The notes under the pieces are model-generated. The model was not told the origin of the DNA. It did no database searches and was given only the letters and a program-made list of their open reading frames with translations. Shown piece by piece: positions 35,275 through 45,766 of a stretch of 64,000 bases of DNA (its first letter is position 1; each line of letters begins with the position of its first letter). The DNA comes from Kitagawia praeruptora (Eukaryota > Streptophyta > Magnoliopsida > Apiales > Apiaceae), in assembly GCA_037693485.1 (NCBI GenBank), contig CM075349.1, forward strand, positions 67,683,001 through 67,747,000, given 5' to 3'. The position numbers and the translations under genes are program-made.

Positions 35275-35355
35275 TGAAGGCTCGAATAGGCCATGTTCCA
35301 TGTAATTGAAGGCTCGAATAGGCCGCGTTCAATGTAATTGAAGGCTCATCAAGTG
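35275..35355. repeat. Short tandem repeat, ~35-bp unit, 2.4 copies
   Basis: AATTGAAGGCTCGAATAGGC recurs at about 35270 and 35306, with a third partial AATTGAAGGCTC near 35337. Confidence 0.8.
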
Positions 35356-35390
35356 GGCAATCGAACTAGGAGAATTTGATGTTAAGTACA

Positions 35391-36132
35391 AGCCTAGGAC
35401 GACCATCAAAGTCCAAACTCTAGTTGACTTCGTGATTGAATATATTGTTGACAACCAAGAAGTCGGGGGCAAGAGGTAATAGACTAGGAAGGTCAGCAAG
35501 GTGAGAAGCCCCTGGAAGAGAAGAAAGAGTATTGGATGCTCTATTTTGACGGGGCATCAAAAACAAAAACCAGTGATGTAGGTTTAGTTCTGCAAAGCCT
35601 CGATGGGTTCGCAGTTGAGTATGCCTTGAGGTTAGACTTCCAAACAACCTACAACGAGGCAGAGTATGAAGCTCTGATGGCCGGCCTTGGATTGAAAAGA
35701 GCCCTGAGGGTGAAGAACCTGAAAGTCTGTGGAGACTCAAAGCTGGTAGTCTTACAAGTCAATGAAGAGTTTGAGGCTAGTGAAACAAATATGGCCAAAT
35801 ACTTGAGGATTGTGAAAGCTGCGATAGCCCAGTTCGACGAGTGCCACGTTGAGAATATCCCAAGGGAGGAGAATACAAAAGTCGATGCCTTATCTCACTA
35901 TACTTCTTCAGAGGTCGAGACCCATTCTGGGGACGTCTACTTCCAAGTTCTGAGAACCCTTACAATTGATTCTAAGCTTATTGTTCTTATCGGGATAGGA
36001 GGATGCTGGATAGATCCTATCAAAGCACACCTTGAGAATGGCTGGTTACCAAACGATGCCATGGAGGAGAATATCGGGAAGAAGCAGGGAGTTGTAATAT
36101 TGGTCCTTACACGAACTCAATTCAGTTCGTGA
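35391..36132 (+). pseudogene. RNase H-like domain, copy 2 (longest open stretch of the element)
   Basis: From 35536 about 198 codons are open. YFDGASKTKTSDVGLVLQSL, TTYNEAEYEALMAGLGLKRA, VCGDSKLVVLQVNEEF and PREENTKVDALSHYTS carry the D-E-D-D residues of the archaeal-type RNase H. The upstream segment (VDFVIEYIVDNQEVG) repeats that before copy 1, so the domain is duplicated, with integrase remnants in between. In ordinary Tat elements this RNase H lies once, before integrase. The end of the ORF (VVILVLTRTQFSS) already runs into the 67-bp repeats. Confidence 0.75.
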
Positions 36133-36310
36133 ATTGAGCTCGTAGACCCCACGAGCAGTTGTAATATTGAACCTTACACGAACTCAATTCAGATTGTGAA
36201 TAGAGCTCGCAGGTCTCGCGAACTAGCCAAATATGGAGCGTTACGCGACCTCAATCCAGATCGTAGGATGAGGTCGTGAACCTCATGACCAGGTTGGAAA
36301 CCTAGAATCA
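36107..36310 (+). repeat. 67-bp hairpin repeat, first block (three units)
   Basis: Units start at 36107, 36174 and 36241 with TTACACGAACTC or TTACGCGACCTC. Unit 1 contains the perfect inverted repeat CTCAATTCA / TGAATTGAG around a five-base loop. Units 2 and 3 keep the dyad with one mismatch and one bulge. Confidence 0.88.
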
Positions 36311-37170
36311 AGCTAAAGGGTTGAAAACCGACAAAGGCACACCAGGCCTGAGGTCAAGCGCTAAGGAGCAAGTGAACTACCTGAACGATCAACCGAGAAG
36401 GAAAACTTCCTCCATGAGAAACAAGGAGGAGGCAAGAACTAAAGAACTTCGTCACAAGAATGATAACCTTAAGACCAAGGATTCAGCGAACAAGTTAAGG
36501 CACAGAAGGTCACAAGGACTAAGAAACAAGTCGTTTGAATTCAAGGTTCATGAAACCATTCAAGGCATAGCAGATACCTCCTATTGACCTGAAACCTCGT
36601 GTTGGTGGTCCAGAACACCCCGAACCTGATAGATGTTTTGGTAGTTGATTAAGAATACTTGTTAGAAGAACTAATAAAAAAGGTTGATACCTCAAATTGG
36701 AAATTGAAAAATGAACTTGGGATCCTGGATCTTTGATCTAAAACACCAACGTTGAGCATGTGAACATCAACCTTGAATCTTAGGATGAGAAACACGAGAT
36801 ATTAGCCATGAAGGCCAAGATTAGCCATGAAGGCCAAGATTAGCCATGAAGGCCAAGATTAGCTATGAAGGCCAAACTTGAGGGGGTCATGAACCCCCAA
36901 TCAAGATCCAAAGGTTGAAATTTCAAGACAATACTTGAAAACCAATATGAAATTTTGGTTTCTCGATCCAGAACCCCAGCGTTCAACACTCGAACAACCC
37001 CAAGGCCGAGCACGTGCCAGCCGAGAGGTCGCCACAGAAGCCCCAGGAACCGAGACAAACATTGAAGCCATGACGGCCAACCGAGCTAAGAAAGTTTGTT
37101 TCAAAAAACTCTAGGTTGATGTCAACCCAAAATGAGATCACAGGGCTCACGAATTGCCAAATTAAGAGAC
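36311..37170 (+). other. Tat-like element 3' region between repeat blocks
   Basis: Non-repetitive except for a 19-bp tandem. A Lys/Arg-rich open stretch of 88 codons (36321-36587) has no recognisable domain; I regard it as probably chance or a relic. Confidence 0.5.
36801..36876. repeat. 19-bp tandem repeat, four copies
   Basis: ATTAGCCATGAAGGCCAAG at 36801, 36820, 36839 and, with one C-to-T change and a changed last base, 36858. Confidence 0.95.
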
Positions 37171-37862
37171 CATAGACGATCTCAAGTTAGTTCGTAGGTT
37201 AAGGTCGAAGAATTCACGACAAAGCCATAATGGAGGCCATGGACGACCTCGATTCATCTCGGAGAATGAGGTCGTGAGTCGAACGACGAAGACGATATGC
37301 TGCCCCTACACGACTTCAATTCACCTCGAGGATTGAGGTTGAACAGCCTATGACCAGGCCATTCTGGTGACCATGCACGACCTCAAACCAGTTCGTAGGT
37401 TGAGGTCGAGAGGTTCGCGACCAGCTCTGTATGGTGCCCTTACACGAACTCGTTTCACGTCGAAAAATGAGATCGAGGTATACCCGACCAGGCTGTTTTT
37501 AAAACCATGGACGACCTCGAATCACCTCGTAAGGTGAGGTCATAGGTTGTACAACGAGGTTGTTATAAAGACCTTACACGAACTCGCTCTAGTTCGAAGA
37601 ATGAGGTCGCACGTAACACGACCTGCCTCATATAGCGTCTCTACACGACCTGGATCCACCTTGTGGATTGAGGTCAAAGTTCTCACGACCAGACTGATTG
37701 AGGGAGTATACACGACCTCGAACCAGGTCATATAGTGAGGTCAAAAAACTCACGACCTGCTCCACTTTGAGCCCTTACGCGACCTCGTTTCAGCTCGTGA
37801 ATTGAGGTCACAGCCCTCACGACTTGGGCACCCCTTCCACGACCTCGATCCCGGTCGAAAAA
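37171..37862 (+). repeat. 67-bp hairpin repeat, second block (about ten to eleven units)
   Basis: Units start near 37171, 37238, 37306, 37372, 37440, 37506, 37572, 37641, 37708, 37775 and 37841, each with a C/T-ACACGACCTC-like word; the period is 66-69 bp. Nearly every unit has CCTC followed 15-20 bases later by GAGG, so each can form a short hairpin. The sequence between the arms varies between units. A second ACGACC word lies after each hairpin. Confidence 0.9.
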
Positions 37863-37904
37863 AAAAATTCATTATTTTTTCAGAAATTTGAATCGACCCC
37901 AGCC

Positions 37905-37949
37905 AGGGGCTCTGCCCCTTGGACCCCGCCCGGGGGCTGCCGCCCCCGG
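37905..37949. repeat. Two adjacent GC-rich hairpins
   Basis: AGGGGC-TCT-GCCCCT (37905-37919) and CCGGGGGC-TGCC-GCCCCCGG (37930-37949) are perfect stems of 6 and 8 bp. They are the GC-richest bases in the window and separate the 67-bp array from the 10-bp array. Such 'GGGGCTCTGCCCC' hairpins are widespread in plant LTR elements. Confidence 0.85.
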
Positions 37950-37960
37950 ACCCCCGCTAG

Positions 37961-38232
37961 CACCGATTAAGTGCTGTTTAGTGCCGTTTAGCACCGTCGA
38001 ACACCGTTAAGTGCCGATTAGTGCCGTTTAATGTCGTCTAGCATCGTTTAACATTGTTAAGCATCGTTTAAGACTAATTAGTGTCGTTCAACACTGTTTA
38101 GCGCCGTTTAGTGTCGTTTAGCGTCGTTTAGTGCTGTTTTATGCCGTTCAACGTCGTTTAACATCGTTTAAACGTCGTTTTAGGCTTATTAGCACTGTTT
38201 AGTGCCATTTAACGCCGTTTAGCATCGTACAA
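37961..38232. repeat. 10-bp-period minisatellite (GTGCCGTTTA), about 27 units
   Basis: Consecutive decamers such as GTGCTGTTTA, GTGCCGTTTA and GCACCGTCGA keep the phase for about 270 bp, with one short slip near 38170-38180. Consensus: (G/A)(T/C)(G/A)(C/T)CGTTTA. Divergence between units is mostly C/T and A/G transitions. Confidence 0.92.
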
Positions 38233-38378
38233 AACATCGTCGTAAATGCGTCGGTCGCTCCACGCTTTACAAAAAGACGGTACTCGTGAAACACTAGTGT
38301 ACCAAGATAAATCCTGACCCAAGTCTCGAGAAAGGCCGTTACAACTTCAAGGAAAGCCTGATCAGCTTTCCTAGAAGT

Positions 38379-38389
38379 TGGGGGGCAAA
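38379..38389 (+). promoter_or_regulatory. Polypurine tract of the Tat-like element
   Basis: TGGGGGGCAAA directly before the 3' LTR start TGATATGG. Confidence 0.85.
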
Positions 38390-38889
38390 TGATATGGGCT
38401 AAAAGTAAGCCCTAAAGACACATTTAATGTGGCCTAGTATGGTCCAAACATGAAGCCCAATAGTGGGGCCCAAAACCCTAATCAAATATTAATTTCGTAA
38501 TTAATATTATGGGTGATAAAACAGCTCAGCAATAAGAGTTAAATAAGGATATAACTCCTGCCTGACTTAGCCTCCAAGGCACCTAAATCAACATGGAAAC
38601 TCACTCCTACAAGGAAGGAGTCTAGAACCTTCCTAGAGGAGGTGGCTTGCCCACCAAGTCTCCGAATCCTACCATAATTTTAAGGCTTCTCAGCCTATAT
38701 AAAGGGTCTGACCCCTCATCCTCAGAACTACGTTTTTTGGCTTGATTCTCTAACAATACAGAGATACGTAGGCATCTTGTGAGGACAGGTTGAGTCACGA
38801 AACACAAGTGCAACCATTAAAGCTCGAAGCTTCCATAATCCTTAGTAATCAATACACAATAAATACACCCTACTTTTTATTCCACAACA
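38390..38889 (+). mobile_element. 3' LTR of the Tat-like element
   Basis: 500 bp, TGATATGGGC to CCACAACA, followed by the TSD copy ATGTA (38890-38894). It is present once, unlike the triplicated 5' end. Confidence 0.95.
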
Positions 38890-38894
38890 ATGTA

Positions 38895-39655
38895 AAATAT
38901 ACATCACTCCAACGGGTGTTAACTGTTAGTTAAAATTTTAGATGATGAAGGTTCAGTTGCTACATTTGTTGATTACAAGCCCATCATCTAAAATTATCCA
39001 CTCATCTCCCGCTCAATCTCCCCTCATTTTTTCTCTCCCGCTAGTCGTCTCAGGTTGCTTTTCTCTATATGCTATCTAAAATTTAGGGTTTATATTGTTT
39101 TTAATTTCAAAACTAAATATTAAAAGAATGTATATTTTATGGCTTATTATAAAAATATTATGTAAATACACACACTCATATATTATTTTATTAGATAAAA
39201 TAAGATAAATTTATTTATTAGATTATTAAAGCAACTTAATAATTTCTTTATTAAGTTAATATAGTTAAATTAAATTAATATATTTTAAAAAGTTGAATTA
39301 AACTATTATTACCTTGTATAAGTACAATTGTTATAATATAAAAAAAATTAATTAAATAACATTTATATTTATATAAAAAGTTTATTTGACTGAATTTGGA
39401 AAAGTTTATTAATAAACTATTATTTGAAAATTTGTTAGGATTTGAAAATATTAAAAAAAAAATGATTTTTAAATATAACTAACCATTATAGCTAATACTA
39501 TTGAACTACAAAAACTTACATGTTCAGTAAATTTTTGCTAATCATCTATTTATACGATTTTAGCTAACTGTTTTACCTATCTCCCTATGCTCTAAGGGCT
39601 TAAATTAGTTTTGGTAGCTATTTTAATTTTGGTTTCTCTTTTATCACTAGCATAT
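38895..39655. other. AT-rich intergenic DNA, nothing recognised
   Basis: No ORF, RNA gene or repeat boundary that I can support. Confidence 0.5.
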
Positions 39656-39661
39656 ATATAT

Positions 39662-40296
39662 AGGAATATGATCAAATATAAACTTTTCTTAAATACAAAC
39701 TTACAAATTTTTTTGATTCAACATATTTATAACTTCGTTTCAACATCATTTATCAAATAATAATTAAAATTTTATTTAATACACATAATTTAATTATTCA
39801 AAATCCTTTTAGGGTTCACCAATATCAAAATAGGGGTATAGAAATATGAAATTTTATTTATTTAATATGAGGTGTGTTGAACCGTAGTACAAAATTTGTT
39901 GAACGGATATTGCAAAATTCTTAACTATCCTTCTAGGGTTCACCAATACCCAATTAGGGTATAAAAATATGAAATATTATTAATTTAATACATTTTTCTT
40001 AATTATACCAATGTAAAATTATTTTATATATTTGGATTCAACACAAGAATAATTATTGTTCAACAGATGATGTTGAACTCAAGTTATATATCTGTAGAAC
40101 ATCCATCATAAAAGAATTTCAATTTTTCGTAAAAAATGTTTCTAATATGTTTTTAATAAATTATAAAATGTTATAAATATGTTTCTGATTTCAATTATGT
40201 GTATTTAGTAAAATCTTAATTATTATTTAACAAATGATGTTGAACAAAAAAAGTTTGTATGTTTGCATTTAAGAAAGTTTTTACTGGAACTCAGCC
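39662..40296. mobile_element. MITE, ~635 bp
   Basis: The left end carries AAACTTTTCTTAAATACAAA and the right end its imperfect complement (TTTGCATTTAAGAAAGTTTT), giving TIRs of ~35 bp. Both ends abut ATATATA. The inside is A/T-rich with two near copies of TAGGGTTCACCAATA (39809 and 39927). No transposase. Confidence 0.6.
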
Positions 40297-40307
40297 CAAT
40301 ATATATA

Positions 40308-40665
40308 GGGGGCTGCTCAAATGAGACCCCCCTTATAATGAGACCCTCTCTTATAATGAGTCCCCCTCATATATCTTTTATTCTAAAGGGCTCCGCCAGG
40401 GGCACCCAATACGAAAAATGCTTATAATTATATCCTCTATCCATTCATCAAAAAAAATTAAAAAAAACTGCTGCCACGTCATCATTTTTTTTTCGAAAAA
40501 AAATTATTTTTTTTAATTTTTTTTGATGAATGAACAGAGGGTAGAATTATAAGACTTTTTCGTATTGGGTGCCCCTGGCGGGGCCCTTTAGAATAAAAGA
40601 TATATGAGGGGGACTCATTATAAGAGAGGGTCTCATTATAAGGGGGTCTCATTTGAGCACCTCCC
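40308..40665. mobile_element. MITE with GGGCTGCTCAAATGAGACC ends, copy 1
   Basis: A nearly perfect foldback of ~358 bp. GGGCTGCTCAAATGAGACCC at the left has its complement at the right (GGGTCTCATTTGAGCACCTC). The inner arms contain CCAGGGGCACCCAATACGAA and complement. The flanks read AATATATATAG on both sides, consistent with a TA-rich duplication. No ORF. Confidence 0.85.
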
Positions 40666-40675
40666 AATATATATA

Positions 40676-41021
40676 GGGCTGCTCAAATGAGACCCCTCTT
40701 ATAATGAGACCCTCTCATATAATGAGTCCCTCTCATATTTCTTTTATTTTAAAGGGCCCCGCCAGGGGCACCCAATACGAAAAATGTTTATAATTATATC
40801 CTCTATCCATTCATCAAAAAAAATTTAAATTTTTTTAAAAAAAATATAAAAAAACTGGGTGTCACGTCATCATTTTTTTTTGGAAAAAAAATATTTTTTT
40901 TAATTTTTTTTTGATGAATGAATAGAGAGTAGAATTATAAGACTTTTTCGTATTGGGTGCCCCTGGCGGGGCCCTTTAAAATAGATGAAATATAAGGGGG
41001 ACTCATTATAAGAGAGGGTCC
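40676..41021. mobile_element. Same MITE family, copy 2, right end truncated
   Basis: Starts 11 bp after copy 1 with the same GGGCTGCTCAAATGAGACC end. Its right arm stops at AGAGAGGGTC without the outer ~35 bp, and runs into a (TA)n(TG)n microsatellite (41023-41066). Confidence 0.8.
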
Positions 41022-41022
41022 C

Positions 41023-41066
<44 letters not shown>
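41023..41066. repeat. (TA)n(TG)n microsatellite
   Basis: Compound dinucleotide repeat at the truncated MITE end. Confidence 0.95.
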
Positions 41067-41614
41067 ATCATGAATCCTGATGATAAATGGAATACATAAA
41101 CAGATAAAAAAATTAGTGATAATAGTTGGGTATTACAAGTGACGGTGTAATGGGTCGTCGAAATTGGAAGGGGCATGAGGGTGGAGGTGGAGAAGTAAAT
41201 TATGTTTGAATGTGTGGCTGGGATTAAATATAGATATAAAATATAAAAGCCTCAAATTAGTTTTCAGTTCTCATTTCAGTATAGGTTCTTATTTTAACAC
41301 TTGCCTAAATTTATAACATATGTGAATTTACTAGCTCATGGTTAGATTTTAGAAACTGCGAATTGTTTAGTCTTTCACTCTTTTGAAATTATTTTTTTAA
41401 ATTATTAGATATGATTATACTATCATGTTCATAAATGAAATTTAAATAAGAAGTTTAAGCTAATATCACTTTTCATAAAAATATTTTTTTTCGCAAATAA
41501 ATCACATCGTCAGTATATAGTGTTTCAAAAATACGAGTCATGTATTTGAAAAATAAAAATTCGAATTATATGAGTTAAAATGGTGCCCGTGCTTTGCACG
41601 GACTTTCATGCTAG
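41067..41614 (+). mobile_element. Region ending in a Helitron-like 3' terminus
   Basis: CCGTGC-TTT-GCACGG (41587-41601), then ten bases and CTAG at 41611-41614, followed by T: the same architecture as the Helitron at 21686. I could not place a 5' TC end, so the start given is only the end of the preceding microsatellite. Confidence 0.45.
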
Positions 41615-41689
41615 TTCTAGTTTGAAAAGCTAGTATTATCATTCACATGCTTAAGTTCTAAATTTATTTTTAACACTTAAAATAGGGTG

Positions 41690-42110
41690 ATGGCCCTAAA
41701 TAATCATTTTCAGTTTAAAAGGTCCAAGATACTGAAATTCAGGAAATTGTTCCTATTTACTGATGAGATACGGCATTTCGTGTTAAGCAACACAAGGATA
41801 CGGCGTTTCATGTGTCGTATCAGTAGCTGATACGGCGTTTCGTGTGAAATAACAACGAGATACGGCGTTTGATGTAGCGTATTAGGTTAAAATTTTAGTG
41901 CCCCTGGCGGGATCTGTAAGAGTATCAGCATTGATACGGCGTTTCGTGTGAAGTATCAGCGTTAATAAGGCACACGAAACATCATATTAGCTGTTGATAC
42001 GGCGTACGAAATACCGTATTAGCTGCTGATACGGCACGAAACGCCGTATTACCCGCTGATACTTCACACGAAACACCGTATTAGATCGATAATTAGGGCC
42101 AAACATGCTC
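41690..42110. repeat. Iterated-word repeat: GATACGGCGTTTCGTGT
   Basis: The word (GATACGGCGTTTCGTG, variants with CATTT or TTTGATG) occurs about five times on the plus strand between 41767 and 41945. Its complement (ACGAAACGCCGTATTA and similar) occurs about five times between 41965 and 42085. The stretch therefore tends to fold on itself. It contains GTGCCCCTGGCGGG at 41901, a word shared with the MITEs at 20704 and 40308. No ORF. Class unknown. Confidence 0.65.
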
Positions 42111-42435
42111 AAATATGAGTATTTTGGTAATTTTCTCCTTAAATTACAAGATAATATAAGTATTTAAACATAAGCCAACTCAAAATGTCCACTTTATATT
42201 TCATAACATTAAATTAAAACTAATTTTCTTTAAAATTTACTCAATCAGACTTTTAAGCTTTTTTCAAATAGAATTAAATTCATGACTCTAAATACATCAA
42301 TCATTTTACATAAAAATACAATAAATAAATATTTACTTTATATAATATAATTGATAAATTCATAACAGTGATCACAAAACATTGGAATCTATATTCGTAT
42401 ATAATTATCCTATATAGCGTAATTAATACCTTATA
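42111..42435. other. AT-rich intergenic DNA, nothing recognised
   Basis: Only a chance ORF on the minus strand. Confidence 0.5.
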
Positions 42436-43347
42436 TATAATAAGCATAAGGGAGATCTTATCCAAATTTTTGGTCGTCGTCACTATACTACCAAAAACAT
42501 ATGATCCGTTGGATTGAAACTAGACGATCAAGATTAGATCACATAAAAAAGAAATTATAATCTAAAAATGATATAATTAGAAAAGGTTGTATTAGAAGTG
42601 AATTTTAAAAGAAAATTATAATCTAAAAAGGATATAATTAAAAAAGGTTGTATTATAATTGAATTTTAAAAGAAAATTATAATCTAAAAAGGATATAATT
42701 AAAAAAGGTTGTATTAGAATTGAATTTTATTTTTTATTTATTAGTATTAAAAAATTTCATATTTACTATTTGGCCCCTATCTTGAGATCTAGAAATCAGA
42801 TTTGAATGATTTAATAATCCATGCGAACCTCATTAAATTATCTTTAATTTAGTGATGCTTTAATAATTATTATTCAAATAGAAACACTCAGAATATCAAG
42901 AGAAAATATACTTACGAATTTTTACATTAATCCTAATCTATGTAGAAGTTCTACATTGATAATGCTATCAATTGTAAAAAACCTAATTGTATATGATTTA
43001 AATCATTGACATATACATTTTCGTATTTCAATATAAATATACTTTTAATTTATAACATATTAAAATATAGAACATTTTTTATGCTAAATCCAACGATTTT
43101 CATCTATTTATTCTAAGATCTTTGTCGTCCGGAGGAATAGAAGATTATCAAAATTTTGGACAAAATCTATATTATATAAATATATATACGGAGTACTTTT
43201 TAGTTTATAACATATTAAAATATAAAACATTTTTTATGCTAGATCCAACGGTTTTCATCTATTTATTTTAAGATCTTTGTCATACGGAGGAATAGACTAC
43301 CGATTATAAAAATTTCGGACAAAATCTCTCTTACACTTATTATTAAA
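42436..43347 (+). mobile_element. TIR element X, copy 1 (left arm of large inverted repeat)
   Basis: The ends are imperfect inverted repeats: ATAATAAGCATAAGGGAGAT at the left and, on the minus strand, ATAATAAGTGTAAGAGAGAT at the right, each followed by a CC(G)AAATTTTT segment. Inside are three tandem ~60-bp units (42552-42730, with GGATATAATTAAAAAAGGTT). It also holds GATCTTTGTCGTCCGGAGGA and a second near copy with CATACGGAGG, 120 bp later. No transposase. Confidence 0.6.
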
Positions 43348-43348
43348 A

Positions 43349-43690
43349 CTAGCTTATAACCCGTGTGTTGCACGACTCCTTTTAAATATCTACAATTATA
43401 TTATTTTTATGAAATTTTATAAGTTATTAATTTACATATTAAATTGGTGTTTAAAAATTGATATATATAAGATTTTACATGTTCGATTTAATATTTGTAC
43501 TCTATCTTGAATTTTAAAATTTGATTTGGACGTTTACAGCCCACATAAAATTAACAAAATAATCTTTAAATTAAAGATGGTTTAATATAATTAAATCTAC
43601 ACAGAAACAAAAAAGAGAAGAAATTGACGATTTTTTAAGTTGAAAATTCTATTTGATTTATGAATTCTACTTATAATTATTTTCCTTCTT
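43349..43690 (-). mobile_element. Helitron-like 3' end fragment, copy 1
   Basis: On the plus strand it starts CTAGCTTATAACCCGTG, i.e. a minus-strand Helitron end with the CGTG/CACG hairpin. About 330 bp match the copies at 44153 and 45765-46175 (inverted). The 5' end is not clear. Confidence 0.5.
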
Positions 43691-44152
43691 TTGGCAAAAA
43701 TAAATATAGAAGTAAAAAAGAATTAAATAAATTGTCCCCTTGAATGACAATATTATTTTTTATTAAAAAAGGCACAAAAAAGAATAAGTTGTTCAAAGAA
43801 AGTATTTATTATCAAATTTTGACTTTAAACTATTTCTTTTACTTTTATTCATTTTTTAATTTAATTTTTTACATATTACACAAACACACATTTATAATTT
43901 AAAGTCAGAAATTATTTAAAGGTGAACATACCAAACATGCTCTTAATCAAATTCATGATGGATTATTGTTTTTAGGAAAAAAGGATTAATAACATTACAA
44001 CATTTTGATCTATCTTCCCAGTACCTTAAACAACTGTATAAAAATTTATTAAATTTACTATTGACCCAATTAGCAAAAAAAGTACCCCTTTTTTTTATGG
44101 TTTCAACAAATACACTTGGTCTTTTTTGAATATTTGCCTTTTTGCTACTGGC

Positions 44153-44593
44153 TTATAACCCGTGCAACGCATGACTCCTTTTTAATATCTACAATTATAT
44201 TACTTTTATGAAATTTTATAAGTTATTAATTTACATATCAAATTGGTGTTTAAAAATTGATATATATATATATATATATATAAGATTTTACATGTTCGAT
44301 TTAATATTTGTACTCTATCTTGAATTTTAAAATTTGATTTGGACGTTTACAGCCCACATAAAATTAACAAAATAATCTTTAAATTAATGATGATTTAATA
44401 TAATTAAATCTACACAGAAACAAAAAAAGAGAGAAGAAATTGATAAATCTTTAAGTTGAAAATTCTATTTGATTTATGAATTCTACTTATAATTCTACTT
44501 ATAATTCATTTTCATTATCAAAATATCCTTATAATTATTTAAAGATAGTTCTACTCACAATCAAATACAATTTTAATAATAAGTGTAAGAGAG
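44153..44593 (-). mobile_element. Helitron-like element, copy 2
   Basis: Minus strand: possible 5' TCTCTCTTACACTTATTATT (44593), 3' TTATAAGCCAGTAG with CCAG in place of CTAG (44156). Internal text matches copy 1 and inverted copy 3, with a (TA)n expansion at 44262-44282. Confidence 0.45.
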
Positions 44594-45766
44594 ATTTTGT
44601 ACGAAATTTTTATAATCGGTAGTCTATTCCTCCGTATGACAAAGATCTTAAAATAAATAGATGAAAACCGTTGGATCTAGCATAAAAAATGTTTTATATT
44701 TTAATATGTTATAAACTAAAAAGTACTCCGTATATATATTTATATAAGATAGATTATGTCCAAAATTTTGATAATCGTCTATTGCTCCGGACGACAAAGA
44801 TCTTAAAATAAATAGATGAAAATCGTTGGATTTAGCATAAAATTTTTTCTATATTTTAATATGTTATAAAATAAAAAGTAAATTTATATTGAAATGCAAA
44901 AATTTATATGTCAATGATTTAAATCATATACAATTAGGTTTTTTACAATTGATAGCATTATCAATGTAGAACTTCTACATAGATTAGGATTAATGTAAAA
45001 ATTCGTAAGTATATTTTCTCTTGATATTCTGAGTGTTTTTATTTGAATAATAATTATTAAAGCATCACTAAATTAAAGATAATTTAATGAGGTTCGCATG
45101 GATTATAAAATCATTCAAATTTGATTTCTAGATCTCAAGATAGGAGCCAAATAGTAAATATTAAATTTTTTAATACTAATAAATAAAAAATTCAATTCAA
45201 TTCTAATACAACTTTTTTTAATTATATCCTTTTAAGAATATAATTTTCTTTTTAAAATTCAATTATAATACAACATTTTTTAATTATATCCTTTTTAGAT
45301 TATAATTTTCTTTTAAAATTTACTTCCAATACAACCTTTTCTAATTATATCCTTTTTAGATTATAATTTCTTTTTTATGTGATCTAATCTTGATCGTCTA
45401 GTTTCAATCCAACGGATCATATGTTTTTGGTAGTACAGTGACGACGACAAAAAATTTGGATAAGGATCATATGTTTTTGGTAGTACAGTGGCGACGACCA
45501 AAAATTTGGATAAGGATCATATGTTTTTGGTCCCTTATGCTTATTATATATAAGGTATTAATTAACAAAGTGAAAATTATAAATAAATATATAAGGATAT
45601 AATTTATAATCCTTATAAGGATATAATTTATAATCCAACGGATGACTTTTAATCCAATTTTTTAATCCAACGGATCATATGCTTTTGATAGTACAGCGCC
45701 GACGACCAAAGACGACGACCAAAAATTTGGATAAGATCTCCCTTATGCTTATTATATATAAGGTAT
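44565..45766 (-). mobile_element. TIR element X, copy 2, inverted (right arm)
   Basis: The inverted copy of 42436-43347, with the same tandem ~60-bp units (about 45190-45370). It adds a further tandem triplication of a ~55-bp segment containing GGATCATATGTTTTTGGTAG (45414, 45467, 45514) that copy 1 lacks. The X ends overlap the possible Helitron 5' ends on both sides. Confidence 0.6.

Larger units (their letters stand above)
27500..38889 (+). mobile_element. Complete Tat-like Ty3/gypsy element with decayed coding region
   Basis: The element is bounded by 500-bp LTRs (27500-27999 and 38390-38889) and flanked by a perfect 5-bp TSD, ATGTA, at 27495-27499 and 38890-38894. PBS at 28002, PPT at 38379. 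In order: leader (triplicated), gag remnants, aspartic protease, RT remnants, an RNase H, integrase remnants, a second RNase H, then a repeat-rich 3' untranslated region. The 'archaeal-type' RNase H and a long repeat-bearing 3' region point to the Tat lineage. The LTRs differ at 7 of 500 sites while the proteins are full of stops and lost catalytic residues. This suggests a non-autonomous copy moved in trans. Confidence 0.88.

Noticed and set aside
36321..36587. Lys/Arg-rich ORF in the Tat-like element as an extra protein
   Set aside because: No ATG context, domain or relative. It lies between repeat blocks in an element whose real ORFs are all decayed.
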